A stretch of DNA of 64,000 nt. Source: Vigna angularis. Lineage: Eukaryota; Streptophyta; Magnoliopsida; Fabales; Fabaceae. The stretch lies in assembly GCF_016808095.1 (NCBI RefSeq), contig NC_068970.1:26704501-26768500 (forward strand). The letters are read 5' to 3'. Numbering within the stretch: the first letter of the stretch is position 1; each line of letters starts with the position of its first letter. A program made the translations under genes and the position numbers. Under the pieces are notes generated by a model. The model was given only the letters and a program-made list of their open reading frames with translations, was not told the origin of the DNA and searched no databases. Shown in pieces: positions 23,701 through 35,175 of the stretch.

Positions 23701-24152
23701 TTGTTGGATTATCTATTCAAAATTATTAATGAACAATATATCTTATAATTAACTCAATAATCTTCTATATAACTTAGATTGACAATTGTAAATAACATAT
23801 TAAAGATATATAACTTTTTTGGTTACTTTTTTCTAAAAATTAATATTTCTAATTTAGTGTTTCATCAAAATAAAATATTACATGTAATATTTATATAATT
23901 AATACTTCATGACATAATGTAATTAATTAAATCATTTTAATATTTTAACTAATAATATAATTAGCATTTAATTATTTATTACAAATATATAATTAATTAA
24001 TTAATTAATTTTAATACTTTCACGGCAACTACCAAACTAATCAAACTTGAAAGGACAACATATAAGATTCTCTTTAGAATGTTAACATGAAGAGTTTTTT
24101 TATTTTAATTTACGATCTATTATTAGCATTATCAACTTCCATTTTTATGAAG

Positions 24153-24157
24153 ATTAT
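24153..24157. other. Left target-site duplication (ATTAT) of the solo LTR
   Basis: Identical to 26766-26770. Confidence 0.8.
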
Positions 24158-26765
24158 TGTAACATCCCAAAATTTATACAGTCATCAACTATATAATAGA
24201 ATATTAACATATATTAATATGACAAAACAGTTTTACAAATAAAAGGGATCGGGTTCACAATTTGGCCGAACGGCCTTGCATAGGTACAGATAATAAACGT
24301 ACGAGCGTTTAGTATAACTAAGAACGAACGGTTTACAAAACTAAATACCGAACGTTCAACTACACAACTATAGCAAAAGGGCGCTCGTTCTAAAACGGCC
24401 CGCTAATCCAACTAAGCTAACAGCTCACCGAACGTCCTTCTGTTCGGCCTTCACTTCAACCTCTACAAGATTCTCATCAGCAATGAATTCTTCTTCCAGT
24501 GTTTCCTCCAAAGAAGCATCTCCCTCTGCTCACATCCACATGGATGATCATTGCAAGGACAAGACGAACGTACAGATACAGACAACACAAAGGAAACGCA
24601 AGGGTAAGCTTATTGAATTTAATTCAAGTAATATCAAGCATTTCATACATATCAAGCACGTCAAATAATTACAACACATACATTCAACTCATTCATTAAC
24701 TCAATCAAATTCCTGATACTAGACTGACTGTCCGGACGGTATGAATTCTGTGTAGCTACGACGTCCGTGCACCCAGGTGGGATAGCTGGAATACTCGTCA
24801 GCAGCCACCTGAGGTTAGTCCGTTCTGTCCAAGTTACAGTTATGGACTAAGACCTCCTGCCATTCCCACACATGACATACCCCTCTCTACTTGAGAACGA
24901 GCACTCACGGAATATCAGGATGACCCGCCAGCTAAGCTTACCACATTCATACTTTACAAAAATCTCAATTTCCATTCAAGAGTCGTTCCTCCCTGGAACG
25001 CTCGTTCAAAATCCACAATCATAGTTTCATCTCTTATACCGTTCGCACATTATAATCTTTCCTCTAAATCACATTTTCATTCTTTGTTCCACTTCCATAA
25101 AAGGACGAGCGTCCAATCCTCTTCATAATGAGGACGAACGTCAAGAGCGAGACCAAAAGATCTTCTTTTCCAAAGGAATAAAGCTGACACTTTTTACTTG
25201 ACGAACGTTATTACAATTTGAATCAGTTAAGTGAACTGACTCTAGAACAATTCGACTTATACTTAGAAAAGTTCAATGATCAAGATTCAGAGTCAGTCTA
25301 ACTGAATGAAAATACAAAAGACGAGTGCTAAATGTACTAAGTACAATTTAGTTAGAATAAACCGACTGCCAGTAAATGACCGAACGCAGTACGCGAATTC
25401 ACTGAAGTTTAGGACGAACGCTATTTACTTTTTGGACGAACGCTTATGGGAATTCAGGACGAACGCTATTTCAGTTCGTTGATAAAGAACGAACGTTCGG
25501 TATAGGACCGAGCGCTACTTATCACTTACGCTTTGGGACGAGTGTTCGGTATAAGACCGAGCGCTACTTATCACGTACGCTTTGGGACGTACGTCTATGG
25601 GTCGAGACCATTTGCTGATTCAAAATCATAGAAATAGGATTTTATATAAGTGGTAATGGTGAAGTTATGTTTTTGACAATATGACTAAGTGTCTGAAGGT
25701 GTATTCTCAAGCTTCTCAAATCCTCACACAACACTCAGGATATCTACGTTTGGCCGAACGCTCAAACGTAAAGTTATTTATAAGAGGGCGTTCGTCCTCA
25801 AATAGAATCCTTTCCAAATGAAAGGGTTCGACTATTTCAAAGAATTTACTGAGAATACCGAACGGTCAAAGACCGTTTCGATAACGAACGTTCATTATCA
25901 TCGATTTCATATTCAAATTCAACTTACAGTAACACATTTTTCAGTATAAACTTTCATAAATTAAATTACTCATATCATAGTACAATCCATACTTCTCATA
26001 CATCAACTCATCAACAAAATCATATGCTAAAATCTGATAACATAGATCATAATTAACAAAATTCGTAGAACATGCATCCAACACAGTACAACTTCACAGA
26101 ACAATCATGCAACACAGTATAACTCAAGAATTAAATTTAATAAGCTTCCCTTACCCGGATTCAGTAGTGATCGTTCTAAGAAAGATCTTGACCCGTCCAA
26201 ATGTGGCTTTCTATTCTCAACTTTTCTCTTAAACTCTTCAACTATAACTAACCAAAAGAAAACGTAGAGACTTAGTTTTCACCCTTGCATGCAGCTAAAT
26301 TTGGGTTTGCAGGGAAACCAGAAACGAGCGTCTAGGTTGAGAAACTTACTGGTTACAGAGCTGGAAGTTGTTCGGTCTAAAATGAAGCTCCGGTGCAGGG
26401 AACGTTCCTACGGTGCTGAAACGTGAACGGAGAAAAGGGTGGTAAGTTGCAGAAGAGAGAAGGAGAAGGGTTCTAGAGAGAAGGAGGAGAAATGGAGATT
26501 CTGAGTTTGGAAGGAGAGAAGGTGCGCGTGAGAGGGAGTGGGAGATTTTTCCAGAAAATTCACTTTTGTTCAAATCCCACTGTCAGACGGACGAGCGTCC
26601 CTCTCGTCGACACCTGCACCCCACCACTGACTTCAAAAGTTTCCAATTTGACAAGTGGCGCGCATGCATGGATCGGTGGTGGATTTTTAATGCACTGAAC
26701 GCGTGACACGGAGCATTAATGGAAGCAGAGAGGTGATTCAGCACAATAATAAATAAGGCGTGACA
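24158..26765 (-). mobile_element. Solo LTR, 2.6 kb, with 5-bp target duplication
   Basis: Starts TGTAACATCCC and ends GGCGTGACA, so it has TG..CA termini, and is bracketed by the 5-bp direct repeat ATTAT (24153-24157 and 26766-26770). No primer site, polypurine tract or gag-pol lies inside or next to it, so recombination between two LTRs has removed the rest. The sequence is dense in CGAACG/CGTTCG words and contains a ~49-bp tandem duplication. The GC-rich 26270-26620 part looks like a transcript leader on the minus strand, with a donor-like CCAG/GTAAG-type junction near 26350, so the parent was probably minus-oriented. Length and ends fit a Ty3/gypsy chromovirus (Tekay/Del type), by inference. 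Confidence 0.85.
25497..25592. repeat. Tandem duplication, ~49-bp unit, inside the solo LTR
   Basis: The block TCGGTATARGACCGAGCGCT followed by ACTTATCAC and TACGCTTTGGGACG occurs twice in a row with two or three changes. Confidence 0.85.
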
Positions 26766-26770
26766 ATTAT

Positions 26771-27963
26771 CACATTGTATTTAACGTTAATAATAATAAT
26801 AATCAATAATAATAATAATCATTATCTTCCGTTGTTTTTGTCGAGTGCATAAATAATTAAGTGCATGTGAACGTAAGAATATTATTAATTTGGTAAGACA
26901 TGTCTATTTGAATAATATATACACATGCATAAATATAAATATAATAAATTCTAACGGAAAGAATCTATTTTAGTAAGAAAAGATTTCTCGTTTTCTTATT
27001 TTAGTCATGTTAGTTAGTTATCATTTTTTAAGGAAAAGTTAGTTATATAATTATTTATCTTCTACTTTAATTATATTTAATACTGTCATAAAATATTATA
27101 AAATCCTGTAAGAAAAGGTATTATTAGCAAACAAAGATTTATCCTACTTAAATAAAATAAGTTTAGAATTTGACTTCTAAATTATTTATAACAAACATAA
27201 ATACTAGAAAGAGAAAGCTCTGTCAGAACGGTTATGGGACATAAGCATAATTTTGTATTTTGTGTGTAAAATACAGTTGTCATATAAGAAAATCAATGAA
27301 CTTATTTTAAATAACAATTATTATGATCTCAAAAAATTTAAAAACTATAGTTTTTGCTCTTTAGCATGTAATCAAGAGTTCAGTGTAGGTTATATATAGA
27401 AAAATATATCTTTAAAAAAATATTCTTGATATACCTAAATTATTTATATTGATATTATTCTTTTTTATTTTTTATATTTTTTTTCTTAAAAAAATATAAA
27501 AATTTATATAATTATTTTATCTTTATACTATGTATGGAATGAATGTAAGAGTGTATCGTAATACCGTTAGAAGAAATCAATCTTTACTTTGGTGGATGAA
27601 TGACTTGAAAAAAAACATGAATAAATTGTAGTGACCTGATGATACGTGAGGTGGCCATTTTGACAAGGTGAAGTGAGATTATAAAATGCATTTAATGCGT
27701 TTTATTATATGAAGTTACGTCTGCAAGACTTGGCAACGCAGATTTAGTAAAAATATTGCAGGTTGCATCGTGCTTCTTATTTTATAGCTCCCACCGCCTC
27801 TGTTCCTTGCCAAGTCTAGTTTCGTCCTTTGATTACTCCTTCATTTCCAATAATGAATGCCACTGTGTGAACCTATGTTATATAACTATATATATCCATT
27901 CACCTTCCATTCCTCTCATCACTGTCTTCCTTAATTGAAGGTCTCCTTCATATTCTCTCTCAC
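26771..27963 (+). promoter_or_regulatory. Upstream region of the reductase gene; AT-rich, promoter near its right end
   Basis: About 1.2 kb without coding pattern. The ~90 bases before the start codon carry TATATAACTATATATATCC (27876-27895), a plausible TATA region, followed by a CT-rich leader (CCTTCCATTCCTCTCATC, TCTCTCTCACATGG) typical of plant 5' UTRs. An (AAT)n tract lies near 26790-26820. Confidence 0.45.
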
Positions 27964-29829
27964 ATGGAACCTGAGCATTATTTTCCTTCTCCCTCTCTCC
28001 TCTTAACCAGGTAGCCATCAATCTATGCATATGCATGTGTTTGATAATCAAGAATATCTTTAAATTTCAGTTCTAGATCCCCTCTTTTCCTGTCATTAGT
28101 TTATTCTACAAATTCAGAAGCTAATCTGCTTGCAAATGGTGATTGGTAACAAAACAAGTTAGCAAAAGGTTTCAAATACTAATTTTTTAAGATTTCTATG
28201 TCTATGTATAACAAAGAGTTATTTTTTTACTTAGATCTTTTATTGTGTCCTCATGAATGAGAAACTGAGGGTATGGATGAAATTTAGATAGAACATAGTT
28301 TTCGGGAATGATTTACATGTTTAAAGAAAGTTTGAATTGAAGGTGTTATGATTGAGATAAATTTGTGTTGCACATGTTGTGTATGTTGATTATATCTATG
28401 AGGTGGTGGACGAGGGAGACGGTGGCGGTGGTGACGGGAGGGAACAAGGGCATAGGGTTTGCATTGGTGAAGCGTTTTGCGGAACTTGGAGTGAGTGTGG
28501 TGCTAACAGCTAGAAACAAGCAGAGAGGGGAAGCTGCGGTGGAGACACTGAGAGAAGAAGGGGTTGGTGATTACGTTCATTTTCTACTCCTCGATGTCTC
28601 TGATCCCCTTTCTGTTTCCACCTTTGCCTCCTCCTTCAAAGCCAAGTTCGGACCCACCTTGGACATTCTGGTGCCATTCTCGTTCTACTATTTTACTTTT
28701 CTCATTCTATCTCTCTCATGTCATCACATGCTCTTTTCCGAGTCAAAGCAAATTAAATCTCACCAATCATTACAAAACTGAACCATTAGTATGAATGTGT
28801 GTGTGATCAGGTGAACAATGCGGGGGTGTCGTACAATGAACTAGAGGAAAACTCGGTCGAGCACGCGGAAAGTGTGATGAAGACCAACTTCCACGGTCCC
28901 AAGTTGCTCATTCAGGCTCTTCTTCCTCTCTTCCGTCGCTCTTCTTTTTCCATCACTCGTGTTCTCAACGTTAGCTCAAGGCTTGGCTCCCTCAATGTAC
29001 CTCATTCTTTTCTACCATTTTTTATTTTCCTCCTCTGTTAAAATCTTTCAATAAACTTCCCCATGAACAAAAAAATTCACTTTTCTTAAAGTTCAAATTA
29101 TTATCTTTCTTTTTATTCGTTAAAACGTGACCATTTCGTGGTAGTATATTAACTATTGCGCTTTTAAAGTAAAAGACAAATGATGAAACAGGAAGAATCT
29201 CTCTTTTTTTTTATACTTTTCTTTCTCCTTCCCCTTTTATTCTTTTTATGTATATGGGTCTTTGTTCACACTGGTTTCACACCTTCGGAAGGAGTGTGGG
29301 AATCATGGTCTGAGATTCCTTCACTGATGTTTCTTTTAAGGTTTGTAATATGAAAATTAGTATTTGCTAATCGTTTATACATTTTGGTAATACGTTGTTG
29401 AACTGTTTGCAAGAGCAGAAGGTGAGAAACGCAGATATAAGAGCAGTGCTAGAGCGCGAGGAGTTGATGGAGGAGGAGATAGAGGGAGTGGTGGACATGT
29501 TCCTTAGAGACGTGAGGGAGGGACGGTGGAGGAAGGAAGGGTGGCCGTCGTACTGGACGGAGTACGCCGTGTCGAAGCTGGCTCTGAATGCGTATTCGAG
29601 GGTGTTGGCTAAGAGATATTCTTACGAAGGAAGTGGGCTGAGCGTGAACTGTTTTTGCCCTGGTTTCACTCAAACCTCCATGACCAAGGGGAAGGGTACC
29701 CACAACGCCGAGGCCGCCGCCGCCTGCGCAGCCACCCTTGCATTACTTCCGCCGCACCTTTTGCCCACCGGAAAGTTCTTTTCCCTTGGAAGAGCCGCCA
29801 CCTTCCTCAACGCTACTTCTAAACTCTGA
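27964..29829 (+). CDS. Short-chain dehydrogenase/reductase, carbonyl / menthone reductase-like (303 aa, four exons)
   Basis: NADPH-dependent oxidoreductase of the classical SDR fold. Exons: 27964-28010, 28403-28670, 28811-28996, 29419-29829; total 912 nt with the stop, all introns GT..AG. Exon 1 gives MEPEHYFPSPSLLLT and splits an Arg codon with exon 2 (R-WWTRETVAVVTGG). Motifs: cofactor loop TGGNKGIG (about residues 25-32), NNAG (about 107-110), the NVSS serine region, YAVSK with the catalytic Tyr and Lys, and CPGFTQTSM after it. Length fits plant SDRs related to salutaridine and neomenthol reductases, which act on small carbonyls; the substrate here cannot be told. An in-frame ATG at 28365 or 28398 could start a shorter protein if exon 1 is not used, but the clean splice and the usual WW(S/T)(K/R)ETVAVVTGG layout favour 27964. 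Confidence 0.92.
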
Positions 29830-30531
29830 TACCCCACCCCACGCCTACGTAATTAATAAGTTTAAGCTAGTTCAATACTTTAATTACTACGTACTACCCA
29901 CTAATTCATTAGTCCACTCAAATGTGTGTTTACATTGTATTACACTCTTTCTTTGTCTGTCTTACAACCGGCTAATTCTAGAATATCAATATTATGGGAT
30001 TCTGTACCTGCCTTAAATATATATGTTGAGAAAGTTTTGTTATTATATTTTTAATAAATAATATATTTCATATTTCTTAAGGCTGATTTGATAAATTATA
30101 ATGAGGTATAATTATCATGATATTTGAATATATCTTTAATGTTTAAATAATTCTGAATTTTTTTTGTATATTTCAATAAGTTATCATAAAAAAAATATAA
30201 AATAAAAAATGATAATATCAAATGTAAAAAAATTGTGTGTTAAAATATCAATATTTAAAAAAAATTGAATATGTGAGTAGAATACAAATGTTAAAGTAAC
30301 ATGAAAATAATTATAAAAAAATTCGAAACATATTTTGAAAAATGTCAAAGTTAGAAAAGTTATTTGATAAGGAGAATTTGGAGTGAATTAGAAATATTAT
30401 ACAAAATTGGATTACAAAAGGAGAATATATTCAAGAACTTAACTTTGAAGAAACAACATATACGTAATAGTAACAACATATACGTAATAGTTGAGGGAAT
30501 TATCTAACCTAAAACAATTATCAACTTTAAA
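29830..30531. other. 3' flank of the reductase gene, AT-rich
   Basis: Contains the probable 3' UTR. A 17-bp unit (AACAACATATACGTAATAG) is duplicated at about 30452-30490. Nothing else recognised. Confidence 0.5.
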
Positions 30532-30534
30532 TGT

Positions 30535-32149
30535 AACTAGTAAATAAACAGTTTCTTAACTTGCGCTTTGGTTTTAAAAAAAATCCTATCGGTAATAATT
30601 TTGTAGTTTTTGCAAAACTATATGTCTCAGTTCAATTGGAATCGATGCTTAAGGGGTATACTGTTTCGATTCTCTGACCAACCGAGACAAAAAACCATGC
30701 TTCCCCTTTACAATTCAAACTTCTCACCTAACAACTTTTTCAAAATAGGCTTATTGCCTTGGTTCTATACAGAACCGAGGAGGTATATCCTGCCAAAAGC
30801 TGACAACCTCTGTATCTAAACATTCCAAATCCATTTTGTCAGTCTCTACTGATGTCATAGGGCTTTATGCCTTGATGCCTATAGTTAGAAATATTTTCAA
30901 ATTTTGTCATTTATAATTTTATTTTGAATTTTTTCTGAAAGGTTTATGCATTGGTTGTCTTTAGAACCGAGGTAGTAGGATCTTATTATCTCAATTTTCT
31001 ACTTAACCAAGGTAATAACCTCTTCGATAGTTAAAATTAAGAAACGTAAAACAATAACCACTCTTCAAGGGAAGTATTAGTCATGATGATAAAGCAAGGT
31101 TTCATACCTCATCCAACCCTTTCATTCTCCCATTCCTTCTTACCACCACCATCCTCAACTTGCCCGAGTTAAACTCAACCTCAAACTCACCTGCACACGC
31201 AAACCCTCTTCAACATGATGTCGAAGGAGCACAAATTCTCCGATGACAAGCGTCGTAAGGTGCAAGGTTGGCTCTCCAAGCTCCTTTGGGAGCTCGCCTT
31301 GCTCGAGTGGGCGATAACTGGTTCACGGTAGTTGGGCGGAACGACTTGAGGGTGTTGATGGAGGTCCGAAAAAGCGTTGTGACCGAGAAGAGAAAATTAT
31401 TCGGGGAGAAGCTTCGCTGCGAAGATGCAGTGTCGCACTCGGTAGAGATTAGCGACTACGATGATGTAGAAGTGTGTGTGAAAGTTGTGGTTTTGATGCA
31501 CTGTGAGGATCTCAAGGTCAGGTTGCATTCCATGGGCGATGAGGTTCCTAAAGTTTTGAGCTTGCTTTCATTTTTATGTTCTTTGTTTTGTACATTCTTT
31601 TTGTTCTTGTTTCTTGACTGCAATTAGTTTTATGTTCTTACTTTTACTTGCATTATTTGGTAGGTAGCGGCATCAATCGTGTTTGATCTTAGGGTTTGTC
31701 ATGCCTAGAATATTTGGAATTTATTCCATGAAGTGAGGATGAACAGGAAGACGTGATATCCCAGCTAGAACATCTGCAGATTCATGACTCTGCAGCTGAA
31801 GTTCTTCTTAGAGTATCATTGGATCCATCTACTGCAAGCAAAAGATGACAAATATCGTAGGAAATGAAAGCTTTGTTATCCAAATTACTTAAAGAGCATT
31901 AAAAAAATAAAGTCTGATGAAAAAAATACCTGAATAAACCTCGTAGGAAAAAAGTTAAAGAAAAATATATTAAATACCCTCTACCGCTTCGGTTGCATTT
32001 GAATCGAGGTGAAAGACTATCCCTTTTTGTCTCGGTCAGAACCGAGGCAAAAAGTTTACCCTTTTTTCCTCGTTTGTATATACCTCAATTTGTTAACCAC
32101 TACGTATAAGCAAAAATAACCGTTGTTGTTTCCCTTTACTACACTAGTG
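30535..32149 (+). mobile_element. Non-autonomous CACTA element carrying a BTB/POZ gene fragment
   Basis: The right end is CACTAGTG (32142-32149 on +) and the left end is AACTAGTA (30535-), a one- or two-base change from CACTAGTG. A 3-bp direct repeat TGT flanks it (30532-30534 and 32150-32152), as expected for CACTA transposons. Subterminal words of the type AACCGAGG / CCTCGGTT recur at 30680, 30765, 30970, 31990, 32015 and 32040 in both orientations. There is no transposase; instead the interior holds a broken host-gene fragment. Confidence 0.75.
31215..31850 (+). pseudogene. Captured fragment of a BTB/POZ domain protein gene, with intron
   Basis: Readable blocks in family order: KRRKVQGWLSKLLWE (31245-31295); then, in a shifted frame, GDNWFTVVGRNDLRVLMEVR, KSVVTEKRKLFGEKLR, SHSVEISDYDDVEVCVK and VVLMHCEDLKVRL up to about 31565; an intron-like gap; VAASIVFDLRV (31663); then, after frame changes, EDVISQLEHLQIHDSAAEVL and LRVSLDPSTASKR (31750-31850). 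BTB/POZ proteins are usually adaptors, often for cullin-3 ubiquitin ligases. The order resembles a plant family near Arabidopsis At2g13690; this is from memory of the family and not tested. Frameshifts and stops exclude a normal product. It lies wholly inside a CACTA element, so it was probably transduplicated. Confidence 0.75.
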
Positions 32150-32152
32150 TGT

Positions 32153-34430
32153 ATAAGTTACATTATGTATTATGAAGCACACTAGGAAATTATCAATTTT
32201 TTTTTATAAAATTTAAGTTAGGTATTATAGTTAATTTTTACATCTAAGTTACATTGACGTTCTAAGGTTCAACAATTATATGTTATAACTTGAAACAATT
32301 AATTGAAAAAACAAACAAAATGAAATGAACAAATTGATACCTATTAAAAAAAACTTTAAACCATGAGGAAGAAATTGAATCAATAAAATCGAATCTCTTA
32401 TCAATTATAAAATTAGTAAGCCTAGTGTTATTAGTTTCATGATAAATATAAAATCTTAAACTCTATATCCTCACAACTTTTCATGGATTTCTTCCAAATA
32501 CCTTTACGCAGTGTTCGCTTGAACAGATTTTATTGTTCAGAGGCGAATGCGAGCGATGAAATGAAGCGAACGTGGTGTTCACTTTCGCCAGTTTGCGACG
32601 ACGGAATTGAGAGGATTTGCGGGATACATGCTTTTTGTATCATTCGCATATATGAGATGATTTGCAGAGAATTGAAAGCAAATCTCATCTTTGCCCTTTG
32701 TAAATATCATGATATCAGCTGAGAAAAAGAAAGATGTATTCAGTTATGGGGTGCGTATTCGGTTACGCTATAGAGTGAGAAGAAAGCTGAGTGTTGTATT
32801 CGATTATGCTTCGTTGTATTCGGTTCCAGGCGTTGGTGTGTGAAAGCTGGGCACATATGGAGGCCATTTCCGAGTAAGAAACTCGATCTGAGGTGGGTGT
32901 TGTTGTGTGTGAACCTGAAACAGTTGGGGAAGAGGTAGATCGGTCTACACCGGTTGGTTCTTCTTCTTCTGCATTGCATAACGAGAGCTTGGGGAGTGAG
33001 ATGGAGTCTTCATTTGTTTCTCCGGTGAGTCGGATAGTGTCGTTGAAGAGAATTTTGAGTAGAGAGAAAAAGGAAAGTGTTTCGGGGTGGTGGTGGGAGG
33101 GTGTAGCTCCACAACCACCGAGTTAGATGTAGAATGGGAAGAGTGCGCCTTGGGGAGTTGTTCATGAGGATAAATCAAAGGTGATGTGGTGGTGTTGGAT
33201 TCTGAATTGCAGACTGGGAGGAATCCTCATGTCATTTACCACTTATACGAAGAAATTGGGAGTTTAATAATTATTTTTAATTATTTACTTTTTACAATTA
33301 AATATAACATTAACAAATTATTAAATAATAATTAAATATAAAATTAAAATAATAATAATAATAATTAATGTTAATTTTTTATTTTTTATAAATATTTTTA
33401 CAATTAAATATAACATTAAAATTTATCATTTTATATTACTTTAATAATCAGGGGCATTTTCATAATCTTTAATTTCTATCAATTAAACAATTGTTTTTAT
33501 CTTTCACATCAATCAAATCTTACACTAATTCTCAAAAACTTTACTTCCAAATCCACTTCCAATTACCTCCAAATCTACTCAAACAAATAACAAAAAATTT
33601 TCTCTAAAATTCATTCAATCACTCTTCCCAAAATCATCTCCCACAAATCCTCACATGTGAACAAAGCCTTAGGATCTACGAAAGAATTCAAGGAGAAGAA
33701 AAAACCTAGCAAACCAAAGATTAAAAATGGTAAAACGGAGCGGTCCACCCTCTTACGGCCTATCAAATATAAGGTGGGGATGGGACGGCTCGTTGTATAA
33801 AAACAAACTAGAAATCTTAACTTATATCGCCAAAGGACAGGTTGACGCATTTTTTTTTATTTTTTATTTTTAAAATTTTGTATATATTAATATTAAAAAC
33901 ATATTTAGTCATATAAATATTTTTTAAGCTTGTAATTACTCAATTGCATCTAATCAAATAAATTAAAATAATTATTATATTTATATGTTAAATTACTTTA
34001 TTATAACTAATAATCAAAACTTAATTTGTAAGTATTAATATTTAAGTTACAATGTTAATGTATATTTTCATCCTTAAAATAATATATTATAAAAAATTTA
34101 ATTTTTAAAATTATTTTGTTTTAATGGGTTGTGGCCTTTTTGTTATTAAGATCAAATACATGTAGATGTAGAAGAAATCATACGGATAATCTTCTAGCAT
34201 CACATACATTATCTTTAGTACTTACTTGGTCTATACTTATCATGTCATCACCTACATTACCTTCTACCATTTTAACACTTTAAAAAATGGATTTACAGAT
34301 GACCAATGATATGTAGAAAAGTAAACCTTAACCCTAAGATCTACTTATTCCGATCCTAAGTCTGTTAAGTAATATCATTAGAGTTAACCACCCTCCATCT
34401 AAGGTATTGTTCACTTTGGAGTTTGTGCTT
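32153..34430. other. Mixed stretch: possible decayed insertion and AT-rich DNA, no sure gene
   Basis: 32480-33240 is less AT-rich than its surroundings. A 77-residue frame at 32893-33126 (+) includes SLGSEMESSFVSPVSRIVSL and a Lys/Glu-rich tail; it has no start context, no recognised domain and ends at a stop, so I treat it as an orphan fragment. Around 33450-33665, AGGGGCATTTTCATAATC and CATGTGAACAAAGCC words look like one end of a common plant MITE whose partner end is unclear. 33840-34140 is almost pure A+T. Confidence 0.35.
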
Positions 34431-35175
34431 TGTCATGGTTTTGTCCTTAAAAGGCGCCTTGGAGGGTGAAAAGAGGAATGTGTAATTAAATTTCCTTAGA
34501 CCTCGACTCCTAAGCGATGTGGGACTATTGGACGTGATAGAAACATAAGCCCCTTTGTCAAGGTCTAAGGGGATAATTTTTTATCCTTAATGGAGGGCTT
34601 AAGGGATTGGTAGTTCATCTTAAAACCTCATTATCGGCTCCACGATGTGCGTCAATGTTTTGATCCCAAGTCCATCGAGTGACATCGTTAGGGTCAATCA
34701 TACCTCTTTTGAGGTATTATGCACTTTGGACTTTGTGCTCCGTCACGATTTTGTCTTTAAAAGGTGCTTCGAAGGGTGGAAAGAAGAAGAAGTATTTAAA
34801 TTGCTTTTGGCCTCAACTCCTCAGCAATGTCGAACTATTAGGGGTGGTAGGAATATAATATCCCCAATCGAGGTCTAAGAGGAATGATTTTTCATCCCCA
34901 ATTGAGGGCTAAAGGGACCGATGGTTTGTCTTAGAACCTCGTTATCGGTCCCATGATGGGAACCAATGTTTTGATCCCAAGTCTGTTGAGTAACATCGTT
35001 AGGATCAATCATGCCTTATCCAAGGTATTGTTCACTTTGGAATTTGTGCTCCATTATAGTTTTGTCCTTAAAAAACTTTTCAAAAGGTGAAAAGAGAATG
35101 AGTATTTAAATTGCCTTTAGCCTCGACTCCTAAACAATGTAGGACTATTAGGCATGGTAGGAACATTAACAGGGC
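34431..35175. repeat. Tandem repeat array B, ~310-bp unit, about 2.4 copies
   Basis: Same family as 12780-13430. TTTTGTCYTTAAAAGG landmarks fall at 34440, 34749 and 35060; each is followed by CTCGACTCCTAAGCGATG-type and GACTATTRG blocks, then AGGTCTAAG, GAGGGCT and ATGTTTTGATCCCAAGTC. Not coding. Confidence 0.8.

Noticed and set aside
28365..28781. Reductase start at 28365 with an MLHMLCMLIISM leader, ending in unspliced sequence
   Set aside because: A spliced first exon at 27964-28010 gives a better N-terminus, and the frame after 28670 is intron.
29449..29703. Minus-strand frame opposite the last reductase exon
   Set aside because: Antisense shadow of a confirmed exon.
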